Source: Rhodanobacter glycinis (GTDB lineage Bacteria > Pseudomonadota > Gammaproteobacteria > Xanthomonadales > Rhodanobacteraceae). From it: a stretch of DNA of 64,000 nt. The position numbers were made by a program, and so were the translations under genes. Below the pieces are notes generated by a model. That model had not been told where the DNA came from, searched no databases, and worked only from the letters and a program-made list of their open reading frames with translations. Below are positions 55,575 through 64,000 of the stretch, in pieces. How positions within the stretch are numbered: the first letter of the stretch is position 1; each line of letters begins with the position of its first letter. The stretch is taken from NCBI RefSeq assembly GCF_900114325.1, contig NZ_FOSR01000006.1:1-64000 (forward strand). The letters run 5' to 3'.

Positions 55575-56891
55575 TCAGGTCACACGCTCGCCCGCCGCCA
55601 CGCGCACGGCGGTTACGTCAGCCGGCTCCGGATGGATAGTCAGGCGCAGTCGGCCGGCCTCGCGGAACAGGCGCAGGTGGCAATGTCTGACCAGATAAGC
55701 CACCGCCACCCCGGCCGCCGCAATGCCCGCCACCGCGCCGACGCCCAGTGCCCAGCGGGCGCCGAAACGGTCGACCACCCAGCCGACCAGCGGCGCACCG
55801 ATCGGGGTGCCGCCCATGACCACGGCGATGCGCAGCGCCAGCACCCGGCCGCGCATGCTGCGTTCGGTGGTGAGCTGCATCATGGAGTTGCTGGCGGTCA
55901 TGAAGGTAAGCGCGGCCAGGCCGACGAAGAACAGCACGATGGCGAACAGGATGGGGCTGGGCATCACCGCCGCCACTGCCACGCTGACACCGAAGGCGGC
56001 CGCCGCGACGCCCATCAGCACCATGCCGGGGAACGCCCGGCGCGCCGACAGCAAGGCTCCGCACATGGTGCCCGCGGCCATCGCCGAGGTCAGCAGGCCG
56101 TACTGGCTGGCGTTGCCGTGGAACACGGTAACCGACATGGTCGAAATGAAGATGGCGAAGTTGAAACCGAAGGTGCCGAGCAGCAACAGCATCACCAGCA
56201 CCGCCATCAGGTCGGGTCGCTTCCACACATAGTGAAACCCGGCTAGCAGACTGCCACGCGTGCGCTTGGGTCGCGCCTCGGTCAGCAGTTCGTGCCTGCG
56301 AAGAAACCACAGCGATACCAGCACGGCGGCGTAGGAACCTGCATTGATCAGGAACAGCCAGCCCTCACCGACCGCGGCAATCAACACGCCCGCTGCCGCC
56401 GGGCCGACCATGCGCGCGGCATTGAAGGACGCCGAGTTCAGCGCCACCGCGTTAGCCAGAACGTCATCGCTGACCAGATCCGACACAAACGCCTGCCGGG
56501 CCGGCGCGTCGAACGCGGTGACGATGCCGAGCAGCAACGCGAAGCCATACACCTGCCAGAGTTGGATCGCACCGAAGATGGTCAGCAGGCCCAGGCCCAG
56601 CGCCAGCAAACCTGAAGCTCCCTGGGTCCACAGCAGCAGCTTGCGCCGATCCATGTGGTCGGCGGCAAAACCAGACAACGGCAGCAGCAGCAACGGCGGT
56701 CCGAACTGCAGCGCCATCACCGTACCCACCGCCGTCGCGTTGTGATGGGTGAGCACGGTAAGCACCAGCCAGTCCTGCCCGATGCGTTGCATCCAGGTGC
56801 CCACGTTGGACACCAATGCGCCACCGGCCCACAGCCGGTAGTTGTAGCTTCTGAGCGAATGGAACATGCCGCTCATTGCGCGCCTGACCAT
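55575..56891 (-). CDS. MFS exporter (EntS/TM-secretion-effector type)
   Basis: 438 residues, twelve hydrophobic segments. It begins F-H-S-L-R-S-Y-N-Y-R-L-W-A-G-G-A-L-V-S-N-V-G-T-W-M-Q, the MFS_3 opening, and has A-D-H-M-D-R-R-K-L-L after helix 2 and F-D-A-P-A-R-Q-A-F in helix 4. R-V-L-A-L-R-I-A-V-V-M-G-G-T-P-I-G follows in the second half. EntS exports enterobactin, but no siderophore genes are near, so drug or metabolite efflux is as likely. Starts at 56891, 56876 and 56867 are possible. It converges with metY (115 bases). Confidence 0.88.
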   Translation of the reverse strand: MVRRAMSGMFHSLRSYNYRLWAGGALVSNVGTWMQRIGQDWLVLTVLTHHNATAVGTVMALQFGPPLLLLPLSGFAADHMDRRKLLLWTQGASGLLALGLGLLTIFGAIQLWQVYGFALLLGIVTAFDAPARQAFVSDLVSDDVLANAVALNSASFNAARMVGPAAAGVLIAAVGEGWLFLINAGSYAAVLVSLWFLRRHELLTEARPKRTRGSLLAGFHYVWKRPDLMAVLVMLLLLGTFGFNFAIFISTMSVTVFHGNASQYGLLTSAMAAGTMCGALLSARRAFPGMVLMGVAAAAFGVSVAVAAVMPSPILFAIVLFFVGLAALTFMTASNSMMQLTTERSMRGRVLALRIAVVMGGTPIGAPLVGWVVDRFGARWALGVGAVAGIAAAGVAVAYLVRHCHLRLFREAGRLRLTIHPEPADVTAVRVAAGERVT

Positions 56892-57211
56892 TCCGTCGAG
56901 GCGTTGCCACCGATGAAAAGGATGGCACTTGCAGACAAGGTAAGCCGTTCAAATAGGGACATGCGAAATGCTTGGAGTGGGGAGCAACTGGGCGGCACGC
57001 GACAACGACCGTCGCGCAAGCGTACATCCAATCGGCCACAAGCCCAGCGTCACAACGGGCCCGCATCACGCCAATGCCCGCACCTTGGGGAATCTCGAAC
57101 AACCCTGTTTTGCTCGCTACTCCTTTTTTGTAGGAGCGCACCCTGTGCGCGAACGCTCCTGGCGTCGATCGAAGCCAGAGCCTTCGCGCACAAGGTGCGC
57201 TCCTACACGGC
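56892..57211. other. 320-base gap containing REP copy 3
   Basis: Between the MFS exporter and the disrupted DUF4965 gene. Apart from the REP pair at 57130-57206 nothing coding was found; GC content and frames give no support for a gene. Confidence 0.5.
57130..57206. repeat. REP inverted pair, copy 3
   Basis: The left arm (57130-57153) equals that of copy 2, and the right arm (57183-57206) differs by one base (AAGG for AGGG). It lies five bases beyond the second stop (57212-57214) of the DUF4965 frame, the position REP pairs take behind intact genes in this window. Confidence 0.9.
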
Positions 57212-59518
57212 TCAGGCAGAGGTTTCGGGATCGCCAGGGGAACCTGTCCGCCCCATGCTCCGAACCGCCAGTGGCGCGAAGATGCCGCCCTGCACCGGCC
57301 GGGCCTCGAAGCCGGTGCGGCGACCGGTAACGGTGTTGTACAGATCGCAGAAGGGCACGCGATCGGGCGTGGTATTGGCGTAGGCGTAGACGCGATCGAT
57401 CAGGTCCTGCGCCACCGGCTGGTCGGCCAGTCAGGCCGCCGTGAACAGCTCCCAATCGGACTTGGCGTAACTGTGCGGCACCTGCAAGGGAAGACCGAAG
57501 GCATTGCACTGCTGGCGATACCAGTTCGCCTGCATCACGCGGACTTGCGGCGGAATCAGCCCCGTGCCCAGCAACGTATCAGCAAAGCCGTTGTAGAGCG
57601 TGCCCCACGTACCCTGCCCGCCGGCGTCGTGGTAGGTGAGATCCAGGTGCGGGGCTTTCGGATCCTTCGCCCGCTTCGCCCAGTAAGCGATGTCCTTGCG
57701 TGCGCGCTGCTGGTAGTGCGCGACCTCGGTGGCCCGGCCAACCAGCTCGGCCACCTGGCCCATGGCTGCCAGCGCCACGATGCCTTTCAGCGACAGGTTG
57801 ACGCTGTGCGCGATCGACCCGGCGAAATCGTCGGTCTGGTTCTGGAAACCCGGATCGGGCAGGTTCTTTTCCAGATAGCCCGCCCACTTTTTCAGCAGCG
57901 GGTAATGGCGCGTGGCGAACGCGCGTGCTTCGGCACGCGGAACCCGCCGCAAATAAGCGGCCATCATGATCAGCATGTCGCCGGTCTCCTCCACCGGCAT
58001 GTCCTCTTCCTTGCCGTCGTTGTGACCCGATGCCTGCGGGTAGGACGAACCCACGTCGTGCTCGGCGAACGTCTTCGGCCAGCCGCCCTTCTCGGCGTAA
58101 TCGAGCAAGGGCAGTAACAGCATGCGCAGATAATCGGGATCGAGGTACATCCACACCGGTGATGCCGGAAACAGCACATCCACCGTGGACACGTTGCCGT
58201 CGCTGGAGATTTCCTTCAGGAACGCCCATGGCGAACCGTCCGGCCCCAGCACCAGTTCCGTGCCGCCGTAGGCCTGCCGCAGCGCAAGCACGCACAGGCC
58301 TTCGTAATGCCCGCCGCCGGCGGCACGTGCGTCGCGCGTGATTTTTGCATCCAGCGTGTCGGCCCGCGCACGTGCTGCGGTGGCGTCCCCATGGAAGAAA
58401 TCCAGCATCGTCTTCCAGTCACCGAAATGGTGGGTCCACAACGCATTCAGCGGCTTTCCGAGATAGTTGATGGATTGCTCGCGCACCTGTCCCACGACAA
58501 AGTCCACGCCGATGGCAGAGGTACCGCAGCGCCCCAGGTCGACCGCCAATGCCAGCGCCGGCATCGACTTGATCGTGGACTGCTGCGCGTCGTTTCTGCC
58601 GTCGAGCGAACCATGCTCGACGAACCGGCGACGCACCTTCAGGCAATCCCCCGCCTGCATGCTGATGCCCGTGCGATTCGGCGTCGACCAGACGACATGC
58701 CCCCAGGCCGCGAATTCGTGCTGCTCGGTCAGCGGCTGCGGCTTGGCCAGCGCCAGCGTCCAGGTGCGGGCGGCCTTTGAGTCGCCGCGCGCAATCACCA
58801 CTTCCTGTGCATGATCGCCACTGGCCCAGTCGCCGGTGATTTCCATGTAGATCTGCACGGCATGCGCCGCACCATCCGCGCTTCGTGCCGAGACACGGAC
58901 ATAGCTCATCGGAATGGACTGGCGGCGTGCGTCGCCCGACTCCACCGGGGAAAGAAAATCCACCGACAGTTCGACACCGCCGCCTTGCAAGGTGAAGCAC
59001 GAGCGCGTCGCCGTGATGTGCAACGCAGTCTGCTGCATGGCACGTGGATAATCCTCGACCGTGTGCGCCTTGCCGTGATTGCCATCGGGAATGTCCCGGA
59101 CGATCTTGCCGTCGCCCATGAACAGCCACGCCACGCCATCGATGCGGGCCAACCCCACCATGCCCGTGGCGTTGGTGGAAGTGGCATCGAGATGGCTCGG
59201 GTCGATTTGCCAGAATTGCGGCGAGGTCCCGGGAAGCAGCGTCGCCGGCAACCAGGTGCTCAGATACGGCTGGCGCACCGCCAACGGCACAGCGGGCGGA
59301 CGGATCGGCGTGGCCGCCGTCGAGAACGGCACGACAGCACCCTCGGTGGCTGTCGCCGAGCCGGTGCGTGCCACGCCGAACGGCACGCGCGCCTCGGCCG
59401 GCAGCAGCGCCGAGCCGGCAAGCGCCAGGCCGGCAAGACCGGAAAGCTTCAGGACATCGCGGCGGCGGGGATCGGCGACAGCCGAAGGATCGATGAGAGG
59501 CGTGCGCTTTTTCGACAT
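57212..59518 (-). pseudogene. DUF4965/glutaminase A-like secreted enzyme with in-frame TGA
   Basis: Read from ATG 59518 the protein has a twin-arginine signal (P-R-R-R-D-V-L-K-L-S-G-L-A-G-L-A), then the DUF5127-DUF4965-DUF1793 layout of GtaA-type proteins (residues about 75-330, 330-520, 520-768): Y-H-D-A-G-G-Q-G-T-W-G-T-L-Y-N is the last-domain hallmark. At residue 696 the codon is TGA (57431-57433) where relatives have Trp (T-A-A-W-L). The frame then continues without shift for 72 residues (L-A-D-Q-P-V-A-Q-D-L, R-V-P-F-C-D-L-Y-N, G-F-E-A-R-P-V-Q-G-G) to TGA 57212. Loss of the end may inactivate it; recoding or sequencing error are alternatives. Reported GtaA homologues act on glutamine or peptides, but glycosidase activity is also claimed. 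Confidence 0.82.
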
Positions 59519-59633
59519 GGATGGACGTCCAGATGGGGCGGGCCGGCGTTGTCGGCGGAATGTGCACGGAGCACCCCGTACAAGCAGGGCCAAATGCACC
59601 ATGGCGCCATCGGCAAGACGCACCTCGAAATGT

Positions 59634-59655
59634 ATGACTTATTTGCTATAGTCAT
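59634..59655. promoter_or_regulatory. inverted repeat in the divergent DUF4965/GH31 region
   Basis: ATGACT (59634-59639) and AGTCAT (59650-59655) flank a 10-base spacer, arms exact. On the minus strand TTGATG, 18 bases and TACATT form a possible promoter for the DUF4965 gene; on the plus strand TATAGT (59647-59652) is a possible -10 toward GH31. A regulator bound here could control both genes. The binding protein is unknown. Confidence 0.5.
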
Positions 59656-59942
59656 CAAGGGCCGCCTTCCATCGGACACGTTGAATCGCCACGAAACCGG
59701 CGAGTCGACGGCGATGGAGAGTCCGGTCCGTGGTGTGGAGGAGCGCACACCTTCATGACCGCACGCCGGATGCCGCACCCGGGGATAACGGGTCGACACC
59801 TGACTGCATCAGCATTGCTGAGGGTAGTCTTCCCTGCGTGCGGTGGCCCCGCATGAAGCGCTGTTGTCTGATCCTGGCGTGGCGAAAGGCGTGACACCGC
59901 ATCGCCGCGCGTCCGGATCTTCCCCGACGATCGAGGATTCCG
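59656..59942. other. 287-base leader between regulatory repeat and GH31
   Basis: No coding sequence or repeat recognised. The DUF4965 ATG is preceded by a TGGACGTCCA palindrome at 59521-59530 that resembles the one before metY, possibly by chance. Confidence 0.4.
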
Positions 59943-62591
59943 ATGAAGCGACAGATCCATGTACAGGCAGCCATCGCGCTGCTCGCGTTGATGACAGCGC
60001 TGCCGGTACTAGCGCAGAACGCCGAACCCGCCATGCACGGCAAGGCCAACCCCGCCGCAGTCGTCCAACGCAGCCATGTGCGCTTCACCGTACTGACGCC
60101 ACGCATCATCCGCATGGAATGGTCTCCCGACGGGCACTTCGTCGATGCGCCTTCGCAGGTGTTCATCGACCGCGATCAGCCGGTACCGAAGTTCACCACG
60201 ACCACCCGCGATGGCACGCTGCACATCGACACGGCTTCGTTGAGCCTTGCCTACAAGCTTGGCAGCGGCCGCTTCAATGCCGGCAATCTCACCATCCATT
60301 CGAAGGGCTTCAAGACCGCCTTCGACTGGCACCCGGGCGACGTGGAAACAGGCAATCTCAAGGGCACGGCGCGCACGCTGGACCGCTATCGCGGCGACGT
60401 GCAACTGGACACCGGCAAGCAGCTGGATCTCGGACAAGGCCTGCTGTCACGGCAGGGCTGGCACCTGGTCGACGATTCGAAGAGCTTCCTGTTCGACGAC
60501 AGCGCCTGGCGCTGGGTCAAGAAACGCACCTGTAGCGATTGCCAGGACCTCTACTTTCTCGGCTACGGCCATCACTACAAGAAAATCCTGGGTGACTTCG
60601 CCAAGGTGGCCGGGCGCGAACCGATGCCGCCGCGGTTTGCGTTCGGCTACTGGTGGTCGCGTTACTGGAACTACTCGGACAGCGAACTGCGCGCGCTGGT
60701 AAAAAACTTCGAGCGCTACGGCATTCCGCTGGACGTGCTGGTCATCGACATGGACTGGCACCGCACCGACCAGCTCAGCTGGGATCCCCGCTACGTCAAG
60801 CGCGACGCGTTCGGGCAAACCGTCGGCTGGACCGGCTACAGCTGGAACCACAGCCTGTTCCCGGACCCGGCCAAATTCCTGGCGTGGCTGCACAGCCAGC
60901 AACTGAGAGTGACGCTCAACCTGCACCCGGCGTCCGGCGTGCCATCGAACGAGACGCGCTACCCCGCCTTCGCCAAGGCGATGGGCGTGCATGACGGCAA
61001 AGCCATCGGCATCGATACCGTCGACAAGCGCTACATGAGCAACCTGTTCGATATCGTGCTCGCGCCCCTGCGCGCCGAGGGCGTGAACTTCTGGTGGCAC
61101 GACTGGCAGCAATGGCCCGATGCGAAAAAGCTGCCGGGCCTGTCCAACACCTGGTGGCTCAACTACGTCTTCTATACGCACATGCAGAACGCGGACAAGG
61201 CCCGCGCGCTGATCTACCACCGCTGGGGCGGCCTCGGAAACCATCGCTACCAGGTGGGCTTTTCCGGCGACTCGGTGATTGCCTGGCAAACGCTGGCCTA
61301 CCAGCCCTACTTCACGGCAACCGCATCGAACGTGCTTTATGGCTACTGGAGCCATGACATCGGCGGCCACATGTTTTCCGACGACACACCGGAAGACCAG
61401 CGCCACATCAATCCGGAACTCTACGTGCGCTGGATGCAGTTCGGCGCCTTCAGCCCGATCCTGCGCACCCACTCCTCCAAGGAAGCCGGCCTGCGCAAGG
61501 AGCCCTGGCGTTTCCCGCCTGCGGATTTCACCGCGCTGCGGCAGATCATCGACCTGCGCTACGCCCTGGCGCCCTACATCTACACGGCTTCGCGCGAGGC
61601 CTACGACAGCGGCGTGTCGCTGATGCGCCCGCTGTACTACGCATGGCCGAACCTGGCCAAAGCCTACGACGTCGGCAACGAATACATGTTCGGCGACGAC
61701 ATGCTGGTCTCCCCCGTCGCGCAACCGATGAAGGACGGCGTGGCCAACGTCTCGACATGGCTGCCACCCGGCCGCTGGTACGACCGCAACCGCGGCGACG
61801 TGCTGCAAGGCGGACGGACCGTCACGCGTGATTACACGCTGGATGAAGTACCGGTGTTCGTCCGCGCCGGTGCGATCGTGCCGATGAACCCGCCCTCGGT
61901 GAAAAAACTGCAGGACATGGACAACAGCGTCCTCGTGCTGCGCCAGTTCCCGGGTGGAACTGCGCACACGCGGCTTTACACCGACGCCGGCAACAGCGAA
62001 GGCTATCGCCATGGCGAATACGCCTTCACCGCGATCGATGGGAAACGCGACGCGCACACCGCGACACTGACCGTCGGCCCACACCAGGGCAGCTATCCCG
62101 GCATGCCGCACGACAAGCAATTCACCATCGAACTGCCGGACGCGACGCTGCCGAAAAGCGTGATGGTCAATGGCAAGCCGTACACCCGCGCGGATGACGT
62201 CCGTCCGGGCACCTGGCAGTACGACGGCGACGCGCTGACGGTCCGCATCATCGTGCCGGCGCAGAACGCGGACCAGCCATTGAAAGTGACCGTGCATTTC
62301 GCTGACCACCCGGTCGATGTAGCCGGTTTGCGCTACCGCATGAAACGCACCGCGGCCGCAGTCGAATGGCTGAAATACCACTGGAATTCACCGGCCCCGC
62401 TGCCAGACGATGTGTCGTTGGCGGCGCAGCTCGGTCGCCTGATCGACTATCAACCCGAGCAGTTGCCAACGCTGGTCAAGGCGTTCAATGCGCGACTGAC
62501 GAAGCTACCGTCCGAAATTGATCAATCGCATGCCGACCCCAAGGTCAAGGCCCACTTCGCACAGATGATCAAGGCCATCGGCAAGGACTGA
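59943..62591 (+). CDS. secreted GH31 family alpha-glycosidase
   Basis: 882 residues. The signal peptide is A-A-I-A-L-L-A-L-M-T-A-L-P-V-L-A (cleaved before Q-N-A). The catalytic barrel has F-A-F-G-Y-W-W-S-R-Y-W-N-Y, L-D-V-L-V-I-D-M-D-W-H and nucleophile D387 in W-W-H-D387-W-Q-Q-W. The acid/base Asp is probably in F-S-G-D-S-V-I-A-W. H-D-I-G-G-H-M-F and T-H-S-S-K-E are typical later motifs. A C-terminal DUF5110-type domain (about 690-780) and an extra 100 residues end the protein. The nucleophile motif W-x-D-W-Q-x and the length are unlike alpha-xylosidases of the YicI type; specificity (glucoside, xyloside, galactoside) is open. GAGG precedes ATG 59943. Confidence 0.92.
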   Translation: MKRQIHVQAAIALLALMTALPVLAQNAEPAMHGKANPAAVVQRSHVRFTVLTPRIIRMEWSPDGHFVDAPSQVFIDRDQPVPKFTTTTRDGTLHIDTASLSLAYKLGSGRFNAGNLTIHSKGFKTAFDWHPGDVETGNLKGTARTLDRYRGDVQLDTGKQLDLGQGLLSRQGWHLVDDSKSFLFDDSAWRWVKKRTCSDCQDLYFLGYGHHYKKILGDFAKVAGREPMPPRFAFGYWWSRYWNYSDSELRALVKNFERYGIPLDVLVIDMDWHRTDQLSWDPRYVKRDAFGQTVGWTGYSWNHSLFPDPAKFLAWLHSQQLRVTLNLHPASGVPSNETRYPAFAKAMGVHDGKAIGIDTVDKRYMSNLFDIVLAPLRAEGVNFWWHDWQQWPDAKKLPGLSNTWWLNYVFYTHMQNADKARALIYHRWGGLGNHRYQVGFSGDSVIAWQTLAYQPYFTATASNVLYGYWSHDIGGHMFSDDTPEDQRHINPELYVRWMQFGAFSPILRTHSSKEAGLRKEPWRFPPADFTALRQIIDLRYALAPYIYTASREAYDSGVSLMRPLYYAWPNLAKAYDVGNEYMFGDDMLVSPVAQPMKDGVANVSTWLPPGRWYDRNRGDVLQGGRTVTRDYTLDEVPVFVRAGAIVPMNPPSVKKLQDMDNSVLVLRQFPGGTAHTRLYTDAGNSEGYRHGEYAFTAIDGKRDAHTATLTVGPHQGSYPGMPHDKQFTIELPDATLPKSVMVNGKPYTRADDVRPGTWQYDGDALTVRIIVPAQNADQPLKVTVHFADHPVDVAGLRYRMKRTAAAVEWLKYHWNSPAPLPDDVSLAAQLGRLIDYQPEQLPTLVKAFNARLTKLPSEIDQSHADPKVKAHFAQMIKAIGKD

Positions 62592-63137
62592 GGGAAGTCT
62601 GATCCATCAGTCTTTTGCCCGTCATCCCGACAAGGCGCTTTTCAACAGCCGACCTGATTGGCGACAAGATTCAGGCGACACCTCACCGTTCGCCCTGAGC
62701 GTAGGCCCGTAGGGCCGGAGTCGAAGGGGCATTGCTTTCGTGCGCTTCAATTCTGCTTGCTGGCGCAAGCCACGCTCAGCGCGAACGGCCCCGGGCGGAG
62801 TTTCGTCGTTGATCAGAGCGGCTGTTGAACTAGCGTCTCGCGGGAATGACGAGAAAACAGGGTCATCCGCGGCTCCGTGTTTGGACGGCTATTCGAAGCG
62901 CCCGGGGCCATCGATGAGCAGTCCGTGGCGTGGTTCTCACAATTGGAAGGATCCTCCGGCAATACTCGATCGGGCGCACGGGCCTGCCAGCTTCGTCGAC
63001 TTGTGCCCTGAAGGCTGCGCCACACGTGCACTTTTCCAGACCGGCATGGCGCCAAGCCACTGATCTGGCCATGGAAAGATGGGGCAATCCAGCCTCCATC
63101 CCTTTCCCGGGTATTCCCACGAGGAGAGCTTCCGATC
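62592..63137. other. 546-base gap with a nested palindrome
   Basis: Between GH31 and GH76 on the same strand. It contains the 230-bp inverted-repeat element listed separately; the last 290 bases hold no recognised promoter or gene. Short minus-strand frames here are shadows of the repeat or of GH76. Confidence 0.5.
62621..62850. repeat. 230-bp nested inverted-repeat element (MITE/REP-like)
   Basis: Outer arms: GTCATCCCGACAAGGCGCTT and following bases at 62621-62650 pair imperfectly with 62820-62850 (inverse of CGTCATTCCCGCG-type repeats, sharing TTCAACAGCC and GTCAT). Inner arms: CCGTTCGCCCTGAGCG (62686-62701) pairs with CGCTCAGCGCGAACGG (62773-62788) at 15 of 16 positions. The inner sequence resembles the TTCGCCCTGAGC repeats common in Xanthomonadales. 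No open frame lies inside, which suits a non-autonomous element. Confidence 0.7.
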
Positions 63138-64000
63138 ATGCATTCGACGACAAAATTCCACTCGCTTTTAGATCGATTGAAATTGCTCCCAAAGATCCGC
63201 TCAGGCTGGCTCGGCGCCCCGCGAATGCGCCGTTCGATCACGCCGGGCCTGACCGGTCTGATGACCCTGTTCATGGTGCTGACCGCAGTGGCAAGCGCGC
63301 ACGCCCGACAACCCGAAGCCAGCCCGCGAATCGATGGTCCCACGGCCGTCGCCCGTGCCCGGGTGGCGGCGGATGTGCTGATGAGTTCGTACGATCCAAA
63401 CAAGGCCTGGTTTCCCTCCAGCTGGTGGAATTCGGCGGTCGCCCTGCAAACCATCGGCGACTACATGCAACGCACCGGCGACCGCCGCTATCTCGGTCAA
63501 CTGGACAACACCTTCGAGAAGGACAAGGGCGTGTTTCCGCCGGGCGTGCTGTCCGGCGATCCCCTGCTCGGCAACTTCACCAGCCGGGCCATCGACGACT
63601 CCGAATGGTGGGTGCTGACATGGCTTCAGGCCTATGACCTGACCCGCAATCCGAAGTACCTGGACATGGCGGTGACCATCGCCAACTACGTCTACGGCTA
63701 CTGGGACACCAGCACCTGTGGCGGTGGCGTGTGGTGGAACGCGGAACGCACCTACAAGAACGCCGTCACCAACGCGCTGTGGATCCGGCTCACCGCCGAA
63801 CTGCACAACCGCATCCATGGCGATCATCTCTGGCTCGCCCGTTCCAGCACCGCGTGGAAGTGGTTCAACGGCAGCGGCATGATCAATGCCAACGGCCTGG
63901 TCAACGATGGCCTGACCGACACCTGCACCAACAATGGACAAACCGTGTGGAGTTACAACCAGGGCATGCTGATCGGTGCCGGCCTGGAACTCTGGCGCGC
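63138..64000 (+). CDS. secreted GH76 family glycosidase (alpha-1,6-mannanase type), cut by window edge
   Basis: The first 287 residues are visible, the gene runs off the right edge. A hydrophobic segment after R-R-S-I-T-P-G (L-M-T-L-F-M-V-L-T-A-V-A-S-A-H-A) is the signal peptide, with an unusually long basic N-region of about 30 residues. The GH76 catalytic pair is D153-D154 in A-I-D-D-S-E-W-W. N-A-V-T-N-A-L-W and W-S-Y-N-Q-G-M-L-I-G-A-G are further family motifs. GH76 enzymes cut alpha-1,6-mannan, chiefly in yeast cell walls. GAGGAGAG lies before ATG 63138. It follows GH31 and may be in the same inducible group. Confidence 0.9.
   Translation, partial: MHSTTKFHSLLDRLKLLPKIRSGWLGAPRMRRSITPGLTGLMTLFMVLTAVASAHARQPEASPRIDGPTAVARARVAADVLMSSYDPNKAWFPSSWWNSAVALQTIGDYMQRTGDRRYLGQLDNTFEKDKGVFPPGVLSGDPLLGNFTSRAIDDSEWWVLTWLQAYDLTRNPKYLDMAVTIANYVYGYWDTSTCGGGVWWNAERTYKNAVTNALWIRLTAELHNRIHGDHLWLARSSTAWKWFNGSGMINANGLVNDGLTDTCTNNGQTVWSYNQGMLIGAGLELWR

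Noticed and set aside
59521-59530. TGGACGTCCA before the DUF4965 start, similar to the metY palindrome
   Set aside because: Ten bases only and no link with methionine metabolism; likely chance.

Overview
The window looks like chromosomal DNA of a high-GC gammaproteobacterium of the Xanthomonadales. Rhodanobacteraceae (Dyella/Rhodanobacter/Frateuria-like) is the best guess. The reasons are uniformly GC-rich codon usage, many secreted peptidases and glycosidases, two large carbohydrate-type TonB-dependent receptors, and REP-type inverted repeats of the GTAGGAGCGCACC kind placed just after stop codons. The placement is inference from gene content; no rRNA or tRNA gene was seen.

Layout. 0-8.6 kb: the 3' end of an IS5-type transposase, an Rrf2 regulator overlapping a thioredoxin-reductase-like flavoenzyme, a short M1 metallopeptidase, a small methyltransferase, a periplasmic TonB-C-like protein, an M48 peptidase with an extra N-terminal domain, and a DUF4405 membrane protein behind a near-consensus Fur box. 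8.8-16 kb: M61 peptidase, a PadR/HAAS pair, YCII, GNAT and 2'-5' RNA ligase-like proteins, and a type-B carboxylesterase. 16.1-26.2 kb: a carbohydrate-uptake locus with MFS transporter, LacI repressor, a clear LacI-type operator over a promoter, a 1092-aa TonB-dependent receptor, a secreted protein of unknown family and a GH3 glycosidase. 26.2-42.5 kb: mostly housekeeping, stress and regulation (DUF1801, two VOC proteins, two AraC regulators, NmrA/LysR divergent pair, AhpD-like protein, GGDEF-EAL protein, fosmidomycin-type exporter, ClC channel, exported peroxiredoxin, GST, MDR reductase, SDR). 42.5-64 kb: a second run of secreted or exported glycan enzymes: GH30, a 986-aa TonB-dependent receptor, an exported EEP-fold hydrolase, PNGase A-like amidase, S15/CocE hydrolase, a Tat-exported DUF4965 (glutaminase A-like) enzyme with an in-frame stop, GH31 and a GH76 cut by the right edge. 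MetY and an EntS-like MFS exporter lie between them.

Taken together, GH76 (alpha-1,6-mannan), GH30 (often beta-1,6-glucan), GH31, GH3, PNGase A and a GtaA-like protein suggest use of fungal or plant cell-wall glycans and glycoproteins, with TonB receptors importing oligosaccharides. This is inference from families; no substrate can be read from DNA. Regulatory signals that can be read directly are the Fur box (8043-8061), the LacI operator pair (18544-18583), a T-N11-A LysR box (29153-29165), AraC-like direct repeats (30814-30846), a palindrome over the metY -35 region (54093-54104) and an inverted repeat in the divergent GH31/DUF4965 region (59634-59655). Four REP pairs and one 230-bp nested palindrome (62621-62850) are the main repeats.
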